Assembly (NCBI GenBank): GCA_032173965.1
Contig: CM063283.1
Location: 83,516,743 to 83,580,742 of the forward strand
Direction of reading: 5' to 3'
DNA from: Sitta carolinensis
Taxonomy: Eukaryota; Chordata; Aves; Passeriformes; Sittidae
DNA length: 64,000 bases
Shown here: in pieces, positions 36,001-50,339 of the stretch
How positions within the stretch are numbered: position 1 is the first letter of the stretch
Layout of the letters: every line of letters begins with the position of its first letter
Made by a program: the position numbers and the translations under genes
The notes under the pieces: generated by a model
The model's database searches: none
Told to the model about the DNA's origin: nothing
Seen by the model: the letters and a program-made list of their open reading frames with translations, nothing else

Positions 36001-39000
36001 ATTTGATTATTTCTTTAAGAGCTCAAGAGAAAGCATCTATGTAATTCCTTGTAATACTTTCACCAAACGTACATAATGACTGCTTTTCCACTTTTTGCCA
36101 TTTTGAAATGTTATATTTATTATAACAGAATAGAAAATTATAACAGAAAAGCAAATTGTCATGACAACCTCTGAGATTCTCTGGATTTTCCTGTATTTGC
36201 CCTTTATTCTTGGAATAATTGGACTCATGTTACCATATCTTCTCACATCACTAACATATAATTTAAAAGTGGAAGGTTAAAAATATTTAAACTTCATGTT
36301 CATACTGCTTCACTTTTTAGGGAGACTGATTTTTGCAGAAGGGTCCACCAAATCACTCAAAAAATGGTCAAAGCCAAAACATCACCAGGCTGGACAGGAG
36401 GCATATACAGCTATAAGCTAGCCATAAGAATTTGCATCTAATGGCCCTGAAGCATGTTTGCCATGGGAATCAACATATTCCCATATGGAATGTGGGAAAA
36501 ATGGAAAAATCCCCAGTTTTTGTAATATGACCATTGATGCCTGTTTGTGCATACTGCCTCTAACCTTGATTTCCCCCAGTGCTGTTGTTGACCTGGACAT
36601 CTTAGATCAGTACCTGATATCTTTGCTTCACTTTCTTTTGTGTGATAATGTGGCTGTTTTGGGAAGTGAGTAGAGCTGGAAAGATAGCCGAAAAGACATC
36701 ATGTCAAAAAGGACACAGACCACTTGAAAGGGTAAAAAATTTTCCACAGAAAAACATTCAAGACATGAAAAGACAGGTATAAAAAAATAAATAACATCTT
36801 TCATCTCTTCAGACATACTTTACCCACTCTGTGAAATAAATGTATTTCACTGCTGGTTCCCCATACTTTGCATTCACATGTAACACTGGTAGACCTGGCT
36901 TACAGCAGAAGGAATAATGCAATTAGGTTCCTTCTTAGCCTTGCAAAAATATGTGTACTCAGAGAATGTGACAAGGAGTTAATGAAAGCAGCAGCAAAGC
37001 TGAAAATGTGGGGGAAGCATGAAAGAAAGGATTGGTACTGTTAAGTACCTGCCAGGAACTGATGCTTGTGACAGGAGTCGGTTTTTGAAAGATGTAGCTG
37101 GATTCTGGGAAGGTTTTGTTTTTCTATGGGTGTTAGATACAGACTCCAAGTCAGTGGGAAATGTGATCTGAAAGATGAGCTGCTGCCATCAGTAAGCGGC
37201 TGGAGTTTACATCATGGGCATGGAGGGGGGGCTGTAGATTCAGCTGCTGCCAGTGAAGGTGGTCAGGAGAGGGAGGATGCTCTATTCCAATTAGAGGTAA
37301 GGAATAAGCAGCCCTTTACACCATACAGCCAGAAACACTTTGCCTCCTTGAATGCTACCTTGTTAACTCTGCTTCAGGCTAATTGGGAGACCTCTGTCAA
37401 CACAGCCTGGGTCAGAAGAGGATAATGAAGTCCACAAATGCACCTTTCTCTGGTACTATGTTGTGAATGACAAATCACGCTTCACAAAATCTTCCTGAGC
37501 TTTTTTTTTTTTTTCTTGTTAGCGGTCTTTATAATTGTTTCTTTGTTGGCAAGCAAACTGAATTTTAATCCAAACCTCTCGGTGTTTGGAGGAAGAGGTT
37601 TCTCAGTGATCTGTTCCTGTATCTGTATGGTTGTTCTCAGAAGGCATTTAAAATAGGAGAATCCTGGAAGTTCTCCTATTAAAATTGGTATTACCTTATA
37701 TTTTGTGACAGTATGAATTTATTAAGCCCAACTCGGTGGCAGAAAGAGCAAAGTTTCAGTTCAATTAGTTTTAAATAAACCAAAATAAATATAGACAACT
37801 CATTATGTCTCTCCAGGAGGAACCCTTCAGGGTAGACTGAAGAAGAAGCAGGGAAAGTGAATGGAGACTTAATAGTTTATTGAAGATCTATGGAAAACAA
37901 TATTCATAATTTAATGCATATTGACCTCTCTCTGTCCTATAATGAAGGGGAAAGGGAAAGGGAAGGAAAGGGAAAGGGAAATGAAAGGATGAGGTACTTG
38001 AAAAGCAGCTATGGAAATAATAAAAGATAATTGTGAATGTTGTAAATTCAGCTTTTAATCCTGAAGTGATTTATTTCAGCAGTAGTAAATAATTGCACTA
38101 AGGTGATAACTACAGCAATTAGATATATTATTCTTTGCCCTGTTTGCTTGCATCAGTAATTGACACCTTATTAACAGTACATTAGCTCATGAAAAAAAAA
38201 AATCAACCAACATTACCATGACTGCAGATTAATGGATCTAGTACTGCCCTGAAGTTTAAGGATAGATGTGCCATTGAAAATAGTTTTTCTACCTAAAATT
38301 TGCTTTAATATAACTGTGATACCATTCTGATGAAGAACTAGAGTACACAGTCACTACTGTTAACAGTAATGCTTAATTATCCCTTACCTGAGACTAATTC
38401 TCTATTTGATAGAAGTGTAGAATGCTGATGTGATTTACTGATAAATTACATGGTAGCTTAACTTTTGGGAGGAACTTGTATCAATTCTTCTTTTGTGCCT
38501 TCAAAATAGAAAGAACGAAAATAGAGGTGTTGCTGTCAAAGAAATAGTTTCCAAAACAAGGATTTTCTGTGAACCAGCTTTTGTAGGAAAAAGCTGTTTC
38601 TTGCTACTCAGAGACAAAATAAAATTTTGGCCCAGAGAAAACAAAGAGAATAGAAAGGTGAAAATGAGAAGGGAAAGATGGCAGGGAAAAATGAACATAA
38701 TTGGACTGAAAAGATAGAGGTTTTCTCTTGATGACATTTTGAAATGTGGCTTTTCCATGTACTCACTAGTTTCTAAAATCTAACAGATATATCTCACATG
38801 AGGGTGCTAAGATTTTGTCACACAAGTCCTAGCAGCAAAATCTCCCTGTTCCAAGTATCAGATCCTAAAGGAAAGGTAGTTTAAAATTACCTTAAGAAAC
38901 TAAGGCTTAAAATTACCTTAAGAATCCTGTTGCATCATTATACCTTTGAGTTCTATCCTTACGCTCACCAAACAATTTCCATTTTGACTTATTTACAAGT

Positions 39001-39500
39001 AGTACCATGAGTGATTCGGTTTTGGAAGATTGTTGGTTTTATCATATATTGTCCCAATAATTCCACCTTTTTTATTGTTTTGAAAGCACCTTCATCTTTT
39101 CTGAAAAAAAAAAATCCACCAAAACTAAAACTGAAAAAACAGTCACATCTTATAGCCTGTATTGATGTTTTTCTTTGCACTTTATATACTTATTTTTACT
39201 GCTTCCTAACAGTTTCATTTGGAAGGCAATTTTCAGAAGCTTCATGTGCAGCAATTGCTTGCACTTTTCTGGCCAGAAGTTTCTTTCACAAATTAATTCA
39301 CTGGTAACTAAAACACCTGCTAAATGTTCAGATTCTTCTGATATAACCATATTTCATACCCATGCCTGACATCACTAACAGTAAATGGGCTGACCTCATG
39401 TCTAGCTTGTTGGATATAAATTATTATCTATTTCTAAGGCTAGAATTATGGCACAGATCAGAGTACTGAGGATAAAGTTTGCTTAGTCATGCGCGGTCAT
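33030..39500. other. Intronic sequence, nothing recognised
   Basis: No exon or transposon recognised. Small items are a T-run at about 37500-37514, a (GGGAAA)n stretch at 37945-37988, and an 18-bp direct duplication (ttaaaattaccttaagaa) at 38881-38898 and 38907-38924. The 99-codon + strand frame at 37126-37425 has no known motif. Confidence 0.5.
37945..37988 (+). repeat. (GGGAAA)n purine-rich microsatellite
   Basis: About seven GGGAAA-type units with one GGAAA variant. Confidence 0.85.
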
Positions 39501-39513
39501 GCTTTTCGTGGAA

Positions 39514-40121
39514 TGTTAAGCAAGGAACTAGGAAAATTAAGAGTTAAAAGAGTAGAGCTTAGGAAAAAGAGTAGAAGAAGTGTAGATTATTAAATAATTG
39601 CAAATTATTTGCAAATACCTAGCTAGAGCTGAGACAATACATTATTTACTTGACTTAGTGGTATTTGTAAAGCAAGACAAGAAATATATCATATTGTGGA
39701 GATGAAGAAACTGTGACTGTAGCAGGGGCTCAAAGCTGGCCAGAACCTGGTCAGGGGGTTTGGACGGCACCCAAGGGAGAGGCTGCCTTGCCAGGAAGAA
39801 GGAAATAGGAGGTTGCCATGATAAAGGGGACCACTGACCCATTTCAAACCCCACTGACCCATTTCAAGAAAAGAACTGTGCAAGCATAGTCAATTTTAAT
39901 ATAGAGCAGGAGTAGGTAGTTAGGTAATGCATATATATGGGCATACAAAGTAATCATATGAATATGTAAAACTTTTGTGATTAAATAGAAAATGAAGGCT
40001 TTGTGATTTTGCACACACCTTTGGGAAGCAATTTCTGTGTGTGCCCAGCACTGTCAATAAAAATATACCCTTTCTAATTAATTAATTGAAGAGGTTTTGT
40101 CTGTGCAGGATATTTGCTTCA
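39514..40121 (+). mobile_element. ERVK-like LTR, about 600 bp
   Basis: The 3' part contains a gcacacac / gtgtgtgc stem (40011-40018 and 40037-40044), then gcccagcactgtc, then AATAAA at 40056-40061 and a U5-like end ggatatttgcttca. This resembles R-U5 of passerine betaretrovirus-like (ERVK) LTRs as I remember them. A TATA-like element lies near 39930. The left end is placed at TGTTAAGCAAGG. No convincing target duplication was found, so both ends are approximate. A 17-bp direct repeat (ccactgacccatttcaa) sits in the putative U3 at 39832-39848 and 39851-39867. Confidence 0.6.
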
Positions 40122-40732
40122 AATGGATACTTCACCTCAACTTCATGTTCTTTTATGAAAGGAACAATGTGAAGATTTTCCCCTCAGTTTTCTGCAATAC
40201 CAAGCCCTTTCAGGGAAGAAGGAAAGTCCAGGAAGCAGTTTTCCTAGTTCAAGCTGTCTTCAGATCTGAATGTTTCTGGAATATGTGCTTGTTCTATTCT
40301 CCATGTATTTAGAAATCCTCTTAGAAACAAATAAGCAAGAGACAGAATTTCAGTTTCTAGCTCCCCGAACTTGTTTTTCACAGCGAACATAGCTATTTGA
40401 TAATGAACTGGTGTTGCTTCAAAACTGTGTCTTTACAGACAAAGAATAGACTTTATACATAATGCAGTTCAGAAGACTTTTGATAATGTATTCCAGGTCT
40501 CACATTTTTATTGGCTGCAAGACTGCAGATGGTGATTCTCAGTAAAAGGACATTTTCAGAAATCTATGAAAAAAAGATGGCCTTTGGGAATCTGCTGGAA
40601 TCCTGTGCTGCTGCTTTGTCCTGCCCTAGATCTTACACACCATGGTCAGCTCTGCATAGAGATGGGACACTTCACCTGAGCACTTGCTGTGCTCCATAGG
40701 ATTTGGGGTGAGATTGAAAGAGATGGTAGTGT

Positions 40733-40809
40733 CATCTCATCTCATCTCATCTCATCTCATCTCATCTCATCTCATCTCATCTCATCTCATCTCATCTCAT
40801 CTCATCTCA
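40733..40809 (+). repeat. (CTCAT)n pentanucleotide microsatellite, about 15 units
   Basis: A near-perfect run of CTCAT over 77 bp. The repeated SSHLI peptide seen across it is an artefact of the array. Confidence 0.97.
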
Positions 40810-40814
40810 ATCTT

Positions 40815-43800
40815 CCTTCTTTTACACGTGCCCTACAACAACGACTGAATAATGATGCTGAGAATTCAAGAACTGTGTACTATGCTGAGAGATTAGACTC
40901 ATTATTGTACTGTTAAATGTGTACATTGAGTTCTATAATGGAAAACAAACAGCTTAAAATGAATATTTTAGTAGCTAAAATATTGTGCTTGGCTAAATGC
41001 ATGAGCTCAAGTGAGAAGAGGAAAAATAATTTCTTTTTACGTTATAACTGACTACTGAAGAAATTCCAGCTGTGTGAAGATTTTTTCGTGTCCATTTCAA
41101 CATGATTTTTTTGCTGGATGTGAAAATTTTGAGATGCTTTCCAGAATTTTTGCTGAGATGTGCAAAATCTGAGTGACTGCATACTGAAGTAGCATCTCAG
41201 GCAGATATAGGTGATGTTAATGACTCACGATTTTCTGTACAGCAGTTGGTTCTTAATTCAGCCTTATGTAAAAGATGAAGAGTGCAATATTACATTAAAG
41301 CAGATGAAAAATATTTTTATAAACTGGAGAAAGTCAAAGCTCCTAGCATGAGAATTTAAAACCAAACCTATCAGGGTTTGCTTGGGACAATTTAGAAATT
41401 AGAGTTATAAAATAGTCAAAGTAGAACATGAACCTCAGTTTATTGAAGGAACATCTGTCAAATCTTCAATTCTTTGATCTGCTCACATTCTCTATAGCCA
41501 GAACGCAATCTTCCTTTTCCATTTATTTACACTGCACTTTTATTGAAGATGTTTAATGACAATGAACTTCAAAAGCAAGTACTTAAATTTCTGATGACTG
41601 GGATGGACTGCAGTGCCACCAAAAGATTCTGGTCAGCTGATTTCAAGTATATATTTTTTTCTAACAGATTATATAGGCCACCTCAATATTAGGGGCAAAA
41701 TAGCTGTGTAAGTTAAATGAAGTAAATTCCATCAAAGTTCTTTATCACAAATGCATGTGTTTTGGATTAAAAATAGCCCATAAATGTTCAGTATCAGCTT
41801 CAACTGTACTGGATATTACAAGATAAAATAATCCTGTCTTTACCCATTTAATTACAGTAATTAAGTGTATCCTCCATGTAGGACTACTAAGATTTCCTTT
41901 AAGACTCTCCTGATGAGAAAGATAACATTGTTTACTTCATGCATTGCTTTGTTAAGCAAAGTGCTGAGAAAATGTGTTTTGGCTCATCTGAAAATATATA
42001 ATGAACAAGCAGAGATTGTGGTGAAGACTCAGAGCTCAAGTAAAGGAAGCATCACAGCCTTATATAGTTCAGGAAATGAAATAAAGTACACCTGTGAAGT
42101 GTTTTAGTCCATGCAGGCGGGGACAAATAGAGAGAGCATAATTTAATTGCAAGCTTCTTTCTCCCATTGACAAGTAAACTATCTAACCTTTTCATTAGAA
42201 CACTTGATATTAACACTGAGAACTTGCTTTATGTTTCTCATGTGGGTCTGAGAGTATTTAAGGATTATTCTAAACATGCTTAATCCTTATCTTCCAAGTG
42301 CTACTCAATAATCAGTATGTGTATGTTAAGTATGAGTGCAGTTAGAAGAAGTATATCTATAAGCAACGTTTCTAAAGATGGATAGGAAGGCTTTGTAAAA
42401 TAAATAATAATAATAATAATTTGTAGATACAAAATGAAGGTAGCTCTTAAAATGACGTAGTTATAGCATCCTCAGGAGTATTGACATACATCTATTTTTC
42501 AGTGTCGAACTTCTTGGGTTAGAAACACTCTACAGTCTATCTGCCCTGTCCCCCATATAGAAATTTTCTATCCAGTTTCAAGTACAGAAATAATTGTAGA
42601 TAGATATTTAGCTTAAATAGTCCATATATTTTGTGACTAGCCTGAACTTCACATTTTCAGACCCATGAAAATGAAAATTTAGCTATTGACAATGTTTTTT
42701 CTAAATTGCCATGAAACCAATTACAAGCTTCACAGAAGCTGCACCAGCAAAGCCCTTGGCTTTACAAAAGCCATCAGAAATATACTATTCTCAGTCAACA
42801 CAGCATTAATGGAAGCAGGTTGTGAATTAGACTTCCATACAAGATTATTGACTTTTATATATATCTTCTCAGAATGTATAAGGAATGAATAGCAAAAGGT
42901 AAAACAAAAGAACACTCCAAATTGAAAACACAGTTTTTCTTGTGTACTGACATTTCATAGAATAAAATAATTTGCAGCATAAATTCAAAACTAAACAACA
43001 GATTTCATTAAAACTGAGATTAAGCAGAGTGAGCTTTTAAATAATATGTGGAGCAGGGTTGTTGATGTTGAAAAGAAAAGCCTATACAAACTTTTTTTTT
43101 AAATGGACTAATACCTCTGCTTTGCATCACAGTGTAGCTTAACATGCAAACTGACACTAAAAAAATCAAAATCAGTTATTTATGGCTAATTTCTTTCAAT
43201 CAGGGGGGGTTTCAGTCTATTTACAAAGAAATTAGTGTTATCTGGTTATTAATGTAGTTACTGTCATTTTGTATGTAGATTTATTGTCATTTACACACCC
43301 TTATAGTCATTTAAACACACACTAAAATTCATCAAAAAATAAGATTTATAGCTCTGTAAAGTAAAGCAACAAAGAAATTTCTTTATTTTTTTATTTATTA
43401 TTTTTATATTTTGCTAGTTTTCTAGTTTTAGCCCTGCAAGACTTGTTTGCACTTTATTGGCAAAGCATGCAAGACTTGGCAATCAAAGGCAAATGTTAAA
43501 ATACTTTTTCTGTCTCATGCTTATAAAAACCCCCAGTTCCTGAAAAAGTCATGGCTAAGATGTAATCTCGCTGATCATAAAAACAGCTCATCAAAAATTA
43601 TGTGATGGAATGAAATTTCCAATGAACAGAACGCATTGTTGATTTTGGCATATGTATAGTCACACTCAAATTAGTGAAAGCACTGTGCTTTTTTCATTTA
43701 AACATCAGCAACAGTGTTATGATGAATTGGTAAATACATTCATATTTCATTGACTGAATTTGGCTTTCCTCTTCTCTGGAAACATTTGTCAACATCTTGG

Positions 43801-46800
43801 TTTGTCACTTACTTTCCAAGCATCTCAGGATTGTTGTTTCTCTGGTTATTGCCTCCTCCCACCTCAGTATTTGTATCTCATTTGCTCCCAGGACAGTGCT
43901 GATGGAAATTAGTTGATAGTCTTGTGTACTACACCAGTCCAAATATCCTTCGTGTGCTTTTCTCACCTTTTGAGATGCATGTATTTGTTCCACTGATCTT
44001 TCTGTTCCCTGTCTGTGTATCTCAATGCCTTAATCTCTTACACAGGTATGTTATTTCAAGCACATGAAATTTATTTTGGTTAGCTTTACTTTAGCTTAGC
44101 TAAAACATTCTCACTAAAACTTCTGAGCAGTCATAGAGCAGTCAGCTCTATTACTGTTCTCTCCAGATTCCCAGAGTGACTGTAAATCTCAGTATTTTAC
44201 AGTACACAATAGGGTAAATTCTCAGTCTCCTGAGAGCTTATTTCACAATTTCTGGTCCCAGGCTCTAATCATGATCTAAATCTCCTCAGATGATCCATTA
44301 ATTCTCTAAAATTGAAGAGTTCTGGTGGAGGTAGAACTGAAGAAGCCAGCTCACTGATCCTTTTTCCTGATTGAAAAAGATATCAGCTGTGCTTCCTTCA
44401 TGCATCTCAATTTTCTTTGGGGTGCACTATTTCTTAGCCCTTAGGCTCATGGATAGCTTTGCCTGTAGTTAACAAGTAAGTACCAAGTTCTTCAATATTT
44501 TTTTTCAGAAACAGATAACATCTGAAATAAGCCTACACATCTACTATACATAGTTTTGTGCTGCTTCGTTTCTGATAAGGCTTTAGGGTATTAGACTTTT
44601 GCATCCACATAGAACACAACTGCCTGCAATAGCTCTGAATCCTTCCAAGCCTATGGCTCCCCCAAGTCTTTCCATGGCATCAGGCTGCTGTCATCACACC
44701 AAAATATTATGGCTACAAGGGTGGTCCAGGGTGCATGCCTGGAAGCTTAGCAGCTCTGTCCCAGACAAAGGTTCTTTCTGGCCCCTGGGTGACTGACAAT
44801 GAAACAGCCTGTTCTGTGGCAGTGAAAATGACAGTAATGCCAGGTTCACAAAGTAGTTGCCAGGGTCTGTCAGAATAATTGTTCCTGGAAAATGAGTACC
44901 CATGTTTCTGAAAGAAAATATTGTCTGTATAACCACCTCATGGAAAACCGTTTTTAAAAATGTTGGTTTGTGTGTTTTTATTTAGGAAGTAAAAAAAAGA
45001 AAACAATACCAAACCACCATTACAAAACAGTGAGACTCTTTGTGCAAAATCCTATACTTGAACAATTTCAGGGGGGAGGAACTTTTGGGTTAGCTCAAAT
45101 TTCAGTTTCTTCTCAAGTTCCTCATTGCTGTGTACTCTTCTTTATCCCAGCACCAGTCTGAACACTGTTCTGAAAAGTGCACAGCTATTCTAGGCCATAT
45201 ATAAATCATACTGACAACTATTAAAAAATCCCCAGACAGAAAATCAAAACATCAGCAGCTTTTGCTTCATGTGTCTCTTGGCCAAGTAACGGTAATTAAA
45301 TCTTTTTTAGCCTGGTTTGCTTAGGAAATGAGGCTTATGTAATTACATTCATTGTCTATGTTTATATACATGTTATCTGTCCTTGCTGCAATCAGTTTTG
45401 CACCCATTCCCCAATGTCATTGTAATTTGACAAAGAAAGTAAGCCTCAGATATAATAAGTTTTTAAAAAAGAAGCTCCCAAATAGGGTAAACATTTTGTT
45501 ATAATGCCCCTCAGGGAGGAAAAGGTTGCAGTCTTATTGAGGCTCACAGAAAGGCCACTCATCCTCAAGTTACGTGCCCCTGGGATACCAACTGCTCTTG
45601 TCCTGCAACCAGAAATGCTTCTGGGCACTGCGCTACTCCAGTGGGTTGAGAGGACTTTTCCCACAAAAAAAACAGAAGGTGAACAGAACACCTGCTCTTG
45701 AAAAGGTATGAGGGCTCATTCAATCCTAATGACACGTGCACTGTGGAGCTCAAGTTACAACAGGTCTCCTGACACTGTCTGTAATATACCATTTCCTTTG
45801 TGTTGCTTTCATCATGTGTTTCTCCAGATGCACTATTTATTTTAACATCCCTCCCAAAAGATCTTTCCCTTACTACCAGCCAGTGATTTAGCAGATGCCA
45901 TATTTAATGGGCCTTAGACTGTTTGAATGGCTTTGCCCAAGGACGCTGACAAGTAGAGGATTTCATCCTTAGGCCTACCAGCTGGCAAAAATCTGTCATC
46001 ACAGAGGCTTTCTGGACACAGCTTTCTGCTTCTCAGCCAGCATAGATTTTTCAATTGGAATGGCTGGCTTTGCTATGGCATGCTGTGGTTTCATGCCAAT
46101 TACATTGCTTTGAAGATGACTGATAATGTGCCCCAGATCACTGTTGACACCAGGTCTTCTCCAATCACATTACCTTAACCTGTTATGTTATATAGGCTTT
46201 CTATCTTCATTTTATATACTCAGCCTGGATTTTTTTTATATATATCATATAGTACTGTCTTTCCCTTAAAGCATTTTGGAAGAGATGGATGTTTTAATTA
46301 TCTCCTTTAGTCCCATCTGTCTCCTTGTCTTGATGGGTTAACACCCCAGTGCAAGTGATCTTCGTTCTGTTTGCCTGTTCACTGAGGATAGCTTGCTGGA
46401 GATGTTAAAGGCAGCTGTGGTTTGACATGTCACCAGAACAGGAAGCCCAGCTCCAAAACACACAGCCCATGTTCCAGTGGAGAGAACCCTCATGGAACCA
46501 CAGGGTAAAGCCATTCAAATGCAAGTGTCAGATGGCTGGTCCAAATCTTTAAGTTTTGTATGAGCTTTCCAAGGCTTTGGAACAGGCAAAAGGGTCAGAA
46601 GAAACTCATACTCTTCTGCCCCAAACAGAAGACTGCTGCAGACTTTGTCTGTACTAGCAGTGCCTCTCCTAGGAGCAGGCTTCTAAAGCAAGGAAACTAA
46701 GATGACCTGAATCAATGCACAAGTGAAAGAGGAAAATAAGGAGAGCCCTACAGTCCAAAGTAAGCTTTTTTACTTATACTAATGCATGAGAACGGGCACA

Positions 46801-49775
46801 GGAGGCTGCAATTTTCTCTTTGAAAGTGAGCACCACTAAGAAAGGAACAAAATAAAGTTTCAGCTGGAATCTAAATATGCTGAAAACCTGTGAGCACCTA
46901 TTAGAAGATTTCCGGATCAAAAATGTTTAAGTCTTTGGAAAGTAACAGCTCCCTTTCTTGAATGAAAGGCCTGAAGCTGTTCTTCAGTCACTTCTAGTAA
47001 CAATAAAAATATCCTCTCTCCAACAAAAGGGGAGCAGCTTCACCACCCACTCATTACAGCAGCACACCTAGTTGTACAGAACTTCCTCCCTCAATTGTCA
47101 AGTTTCTTGTTTCCTTTGAAAGGGATTAGTGAAACATAGGACTGCCCGCATGGGGTCCCCATACCTTTCACAGGAAGGTGCCAATGCCTTGAACAGAAAT
47201 TACATCACTTGTGACAAATCCCACTCATTTTTGCAAAAATTCTCCCATAACAGCTAACTTGGCAGTCTAAATAAACACATGCCCAGAATAACAACTTTAC
47301 TGGATTTTAAGCTGGCTTGGCAAAAGAAACTTTTAATGGAAGGAAATAACAGTCACACAGCAAAGCAAACAATGGGGCAGGCTTCCATCACTGGAGTAAT
47401 CCTCTTCTTGTCTTGTAGTAAAATGAGGGCTGAAGTTCACACTTGTTAACAGCAGCACAGACAGGCACATTTGAATGGCATATGAAACCAGTTGCTCGAT
47501 CTCAGAAAACATGAGTTTTTTCACAGGAGACCAAGATGTAAAAGTATTTGTCTCCTGAAAGCACCATCTCCACTTTATATTTGTCTTTCTTTTCTTTTTT
47601 TTTTTTTTTTCTGATTAATAGACATATATAGCTAACAGTGAGTCACCCTTCAGTTCACCACCCCCAGGTCTGGGTGCAAAGAATCAGAGAAGTGACATGC
47701 TGGGGAAGGGGTGAGAGAGAGAAATTCTCTGTATGTTCTCTGGTGCAGTGGTGGAGATAAGGTGGGATGCTCTCTGTGTTTTATTTCCCTCATTGAGAGC
47801 ATAAGTGTGGTGCCCAGTATTTTAAGTGTTTATTGTTGCCTTTATAAAATTGCAATATCTTCCTCTCTTCCTGATTGCTCTATATACAGTGTCATTTGCT
47901 CTGCAGTGCTTCCTGTTGTGATACTTAACCATTTTGAGCCTCAAAGCCATCATATTATGAAAAGTATATATTTTTCATGTTTCCAGAGATACTAGTTAGC
48001 ATGTCAGAGACACTAAATTATCTGCAGTACTCCTCACTTCAGAACACGATGGCACATATGGGAAGACACTGTGCAAATTTCCTCCTTCTACATGAAACGA
48101 CAATTATAACTTTTTTTTATTATTATTTCCCCGATGCAGCAAATGCTTCAGGTGGCTGGAGACCCCTTAACCTACTTCTCTTTCAAAAATTCTGTCTGGA
48201 GCAGCATTTGTCTTTCAAAAATGCTGTCCAGTGTCTGGAGAATTACTTTGGGCCTATATTTCTCCTTTTTGATGAGATTAAGATATTGGTAATAGCAATT
48301 TAAAGGAGTTTATAATGGTTAGAGAGGATCTGAAGAGATTTCATAGGACATGTTTCCTTTATAACTGTACAGAATCCAAGAGAATTTACTTTTAAAAAAA
48401 TTTACTTTTTCAGACCTAGCATCTTATAGTGAGCTGGAATCTGCTGCTCATCTGTGTTATAATGAAGCCAAGCAATATCCTTCAAAACTGGATACGTTGT
48501 AAAACTGATTTATGACATATGGAAAGGTAGAAGATGCTGCTGTAGAGGCTGCCTAGCAGGTTTCTTCACCTAGGTGCTGTATGTAAGTGTAACATGAAGT
48601 TCATTTTGACTGTAAAATGGACTTCAAACCGTAACCCTTAATGTTGACTGCTTATAGCAGAGTTTGTATAAAATGTGAGGAAATAAGGGCTGAAGGGAGA
48701 AATTCCTCCAGTTAGCAAAATACTGCTAGTTTTTCAATTAAAGTTCCATTAAAAACCATAAAAAGTGATCCAATTCCCCCATCCTTTTGTCTGAGAAGGC
48801 AGCCATGTGTACTTCTGATTAAAATCTGCTAATTTTCAGACACACCACATATGTTGGTGGGTGCTCCCTGTCCCTGGGGTGGAATGCAAAAATGCAACTC
48901 TGCTGAGTTTGCTCTTGCTCTCCCTATTCCTTCTCCCCTACTTGTGCAGGCAACTTGCCCAGGGAGCCTGACATCAATCTCAACTTGAATTAGTATGGAA
49001 ATCACTCAGCCTCCATTTCCAGGGGCTGCAATAGGTTTCCTACATAGATACAGGCACTTGATGCATCAAAACTATAACATCATGATCCTGATGATTACTG
49101 AAATATAAAAAAATACAGCTGAAGTCAAATGCTGCGGTAGCTGACATTTATAACAAGCACAGCATGAACACAGGTTTCTGAATTCCATAGCTTTATGACA
49201 TGAACATTCCCAGGAAAAGGGGTTTCCTAGACAAGCAGTATGGAAGATATACATCATATACATCATACCAAACCAGTACAGCAACAAGAGAGTCCATAAA
49301 CTACAATGCCTGACTTCTCTAATATTTTTTTAATGTATTTATGTCATTCAACTATACATGATTATTATTACTTTTTTTGTCTTAATTTGCATTTCTTTGG
49401 ATATAAATCTGGCCTAATATGTTTTAAATAGGATACTATTTTAGTAAGTCTTCCAAATGTAGTGTTTTGTTAAAACAGACTAACACCTTGATTAGTATTC
49501 TTAGTTCAAATGGTGCTCCTTTCTGTATTTTTTTCAATCTAGTTTTGAACCACATCAGGTGGCAATGGAGAGGCAGGATGCCAAATTCAGAAACTCCTTA
49601 CATTTGAAGGGATTATCATTGCATGCATAACAGCTGCTTACAATGAGATGTCAGATATCTCCTGAAATAAAAAACCTGGCATTTTGGCATGATTCAAGGC
49701 ATTAAAGTTTCCAGGTGATCTGAGGAGAATTCTTAATTCCCCCTTGCAATCTGCCATTAGAATAACCACTTTTAA
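40815..49775. other. Intronic sequence, nothing recognised
   Basis: About 9 kb of AT-rich sequence. Small items are (AAT)n at 42402-42421, a T-run near 47590-47611, and a short imperfect duplication around tctttcaaaaat(t/g)ctgtc at 48179-48240. Open frames reach 108 codons but show no recognised domain. Confidence 0.5.
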
Positions 49776-49783
49776 GAAGAAAG

Positions 49784-50333
49784 TGTGGTGTGGAAGAAGA
49801 GATTACAGGTGACTTTGCCCCTGAAAAGTTGAAGTTGTACAAATTACCAAAGAAGAGTAACAGTCTTGCTCTTAATGGGTCACAGCTGTGACTAATAAAG
49901 ATCGCTGTGATAAAAGGGGTAGGTTAGCTAGTTGAAGAAGAGAATCTTGAGTAGGTAGAGGAACCCTGAGGGAGAAAGAAAGGTCTAGAGAGGTATGAAG
50001 AAGAATGAAACAAGGAAGAGAGTTGCTGTTGTGAAAGATCTGCTGGGAGGTCAGTCTGGGTCTGATGGAGTTGGAGCCAGCTGTTGGGGCTTGCAGTCAT
50101 AGTTAAGCTAGCTAAGGTCTATGTTCAGAGTCTGCAGACTGATAGCTGCAGGCATAGTCCAGCAGGAAATAATCAGCAGTCAGAGTCTGCAGTTGAAACC
50201 TACAATAGGATCTTGCTGTAGTTAAAGTCAGGATGGCTAAGCTATAAGGAAGACTAAACCAGAACCCTTTTTAAGTTTTTAAATGTTTCTGTCTTGGCTC
50301 ATTTCTACTACTAATGAGAGGTTTACTGCAACA
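49784..50333 (+). mobile_element. Probable solo LTR, 550 bp, family not recognised
   Basis: It begins TGTGGTGTGGAAG and ends TTTACTGCAACA, and is bounded by a perfect 5-bp direct repeat GAAAG (49779-49783 and 50334-50338). Inside are AATAAA at 49894-49899, a TATA-like GATAAAAG at 49909-49916, and two copies of a cagagtctgcag motif near 50128 and 50180. The TG...CA ends and target duplication make an LTR the simplest reading. The AATAAA lies before the TATA-like element, so it is probably not the working polyadenylation signal. No internal retroviral sequence adjoins it. Confidence 0.68.
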
Positions 50334-50339
50334 GAAAGC

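Noticed and set aside
37126..37425. 99-codon + strand frame, possible gene
   Set aside because: No motif, no splice signals that pair with other exons, and no conserved pattern recognised.
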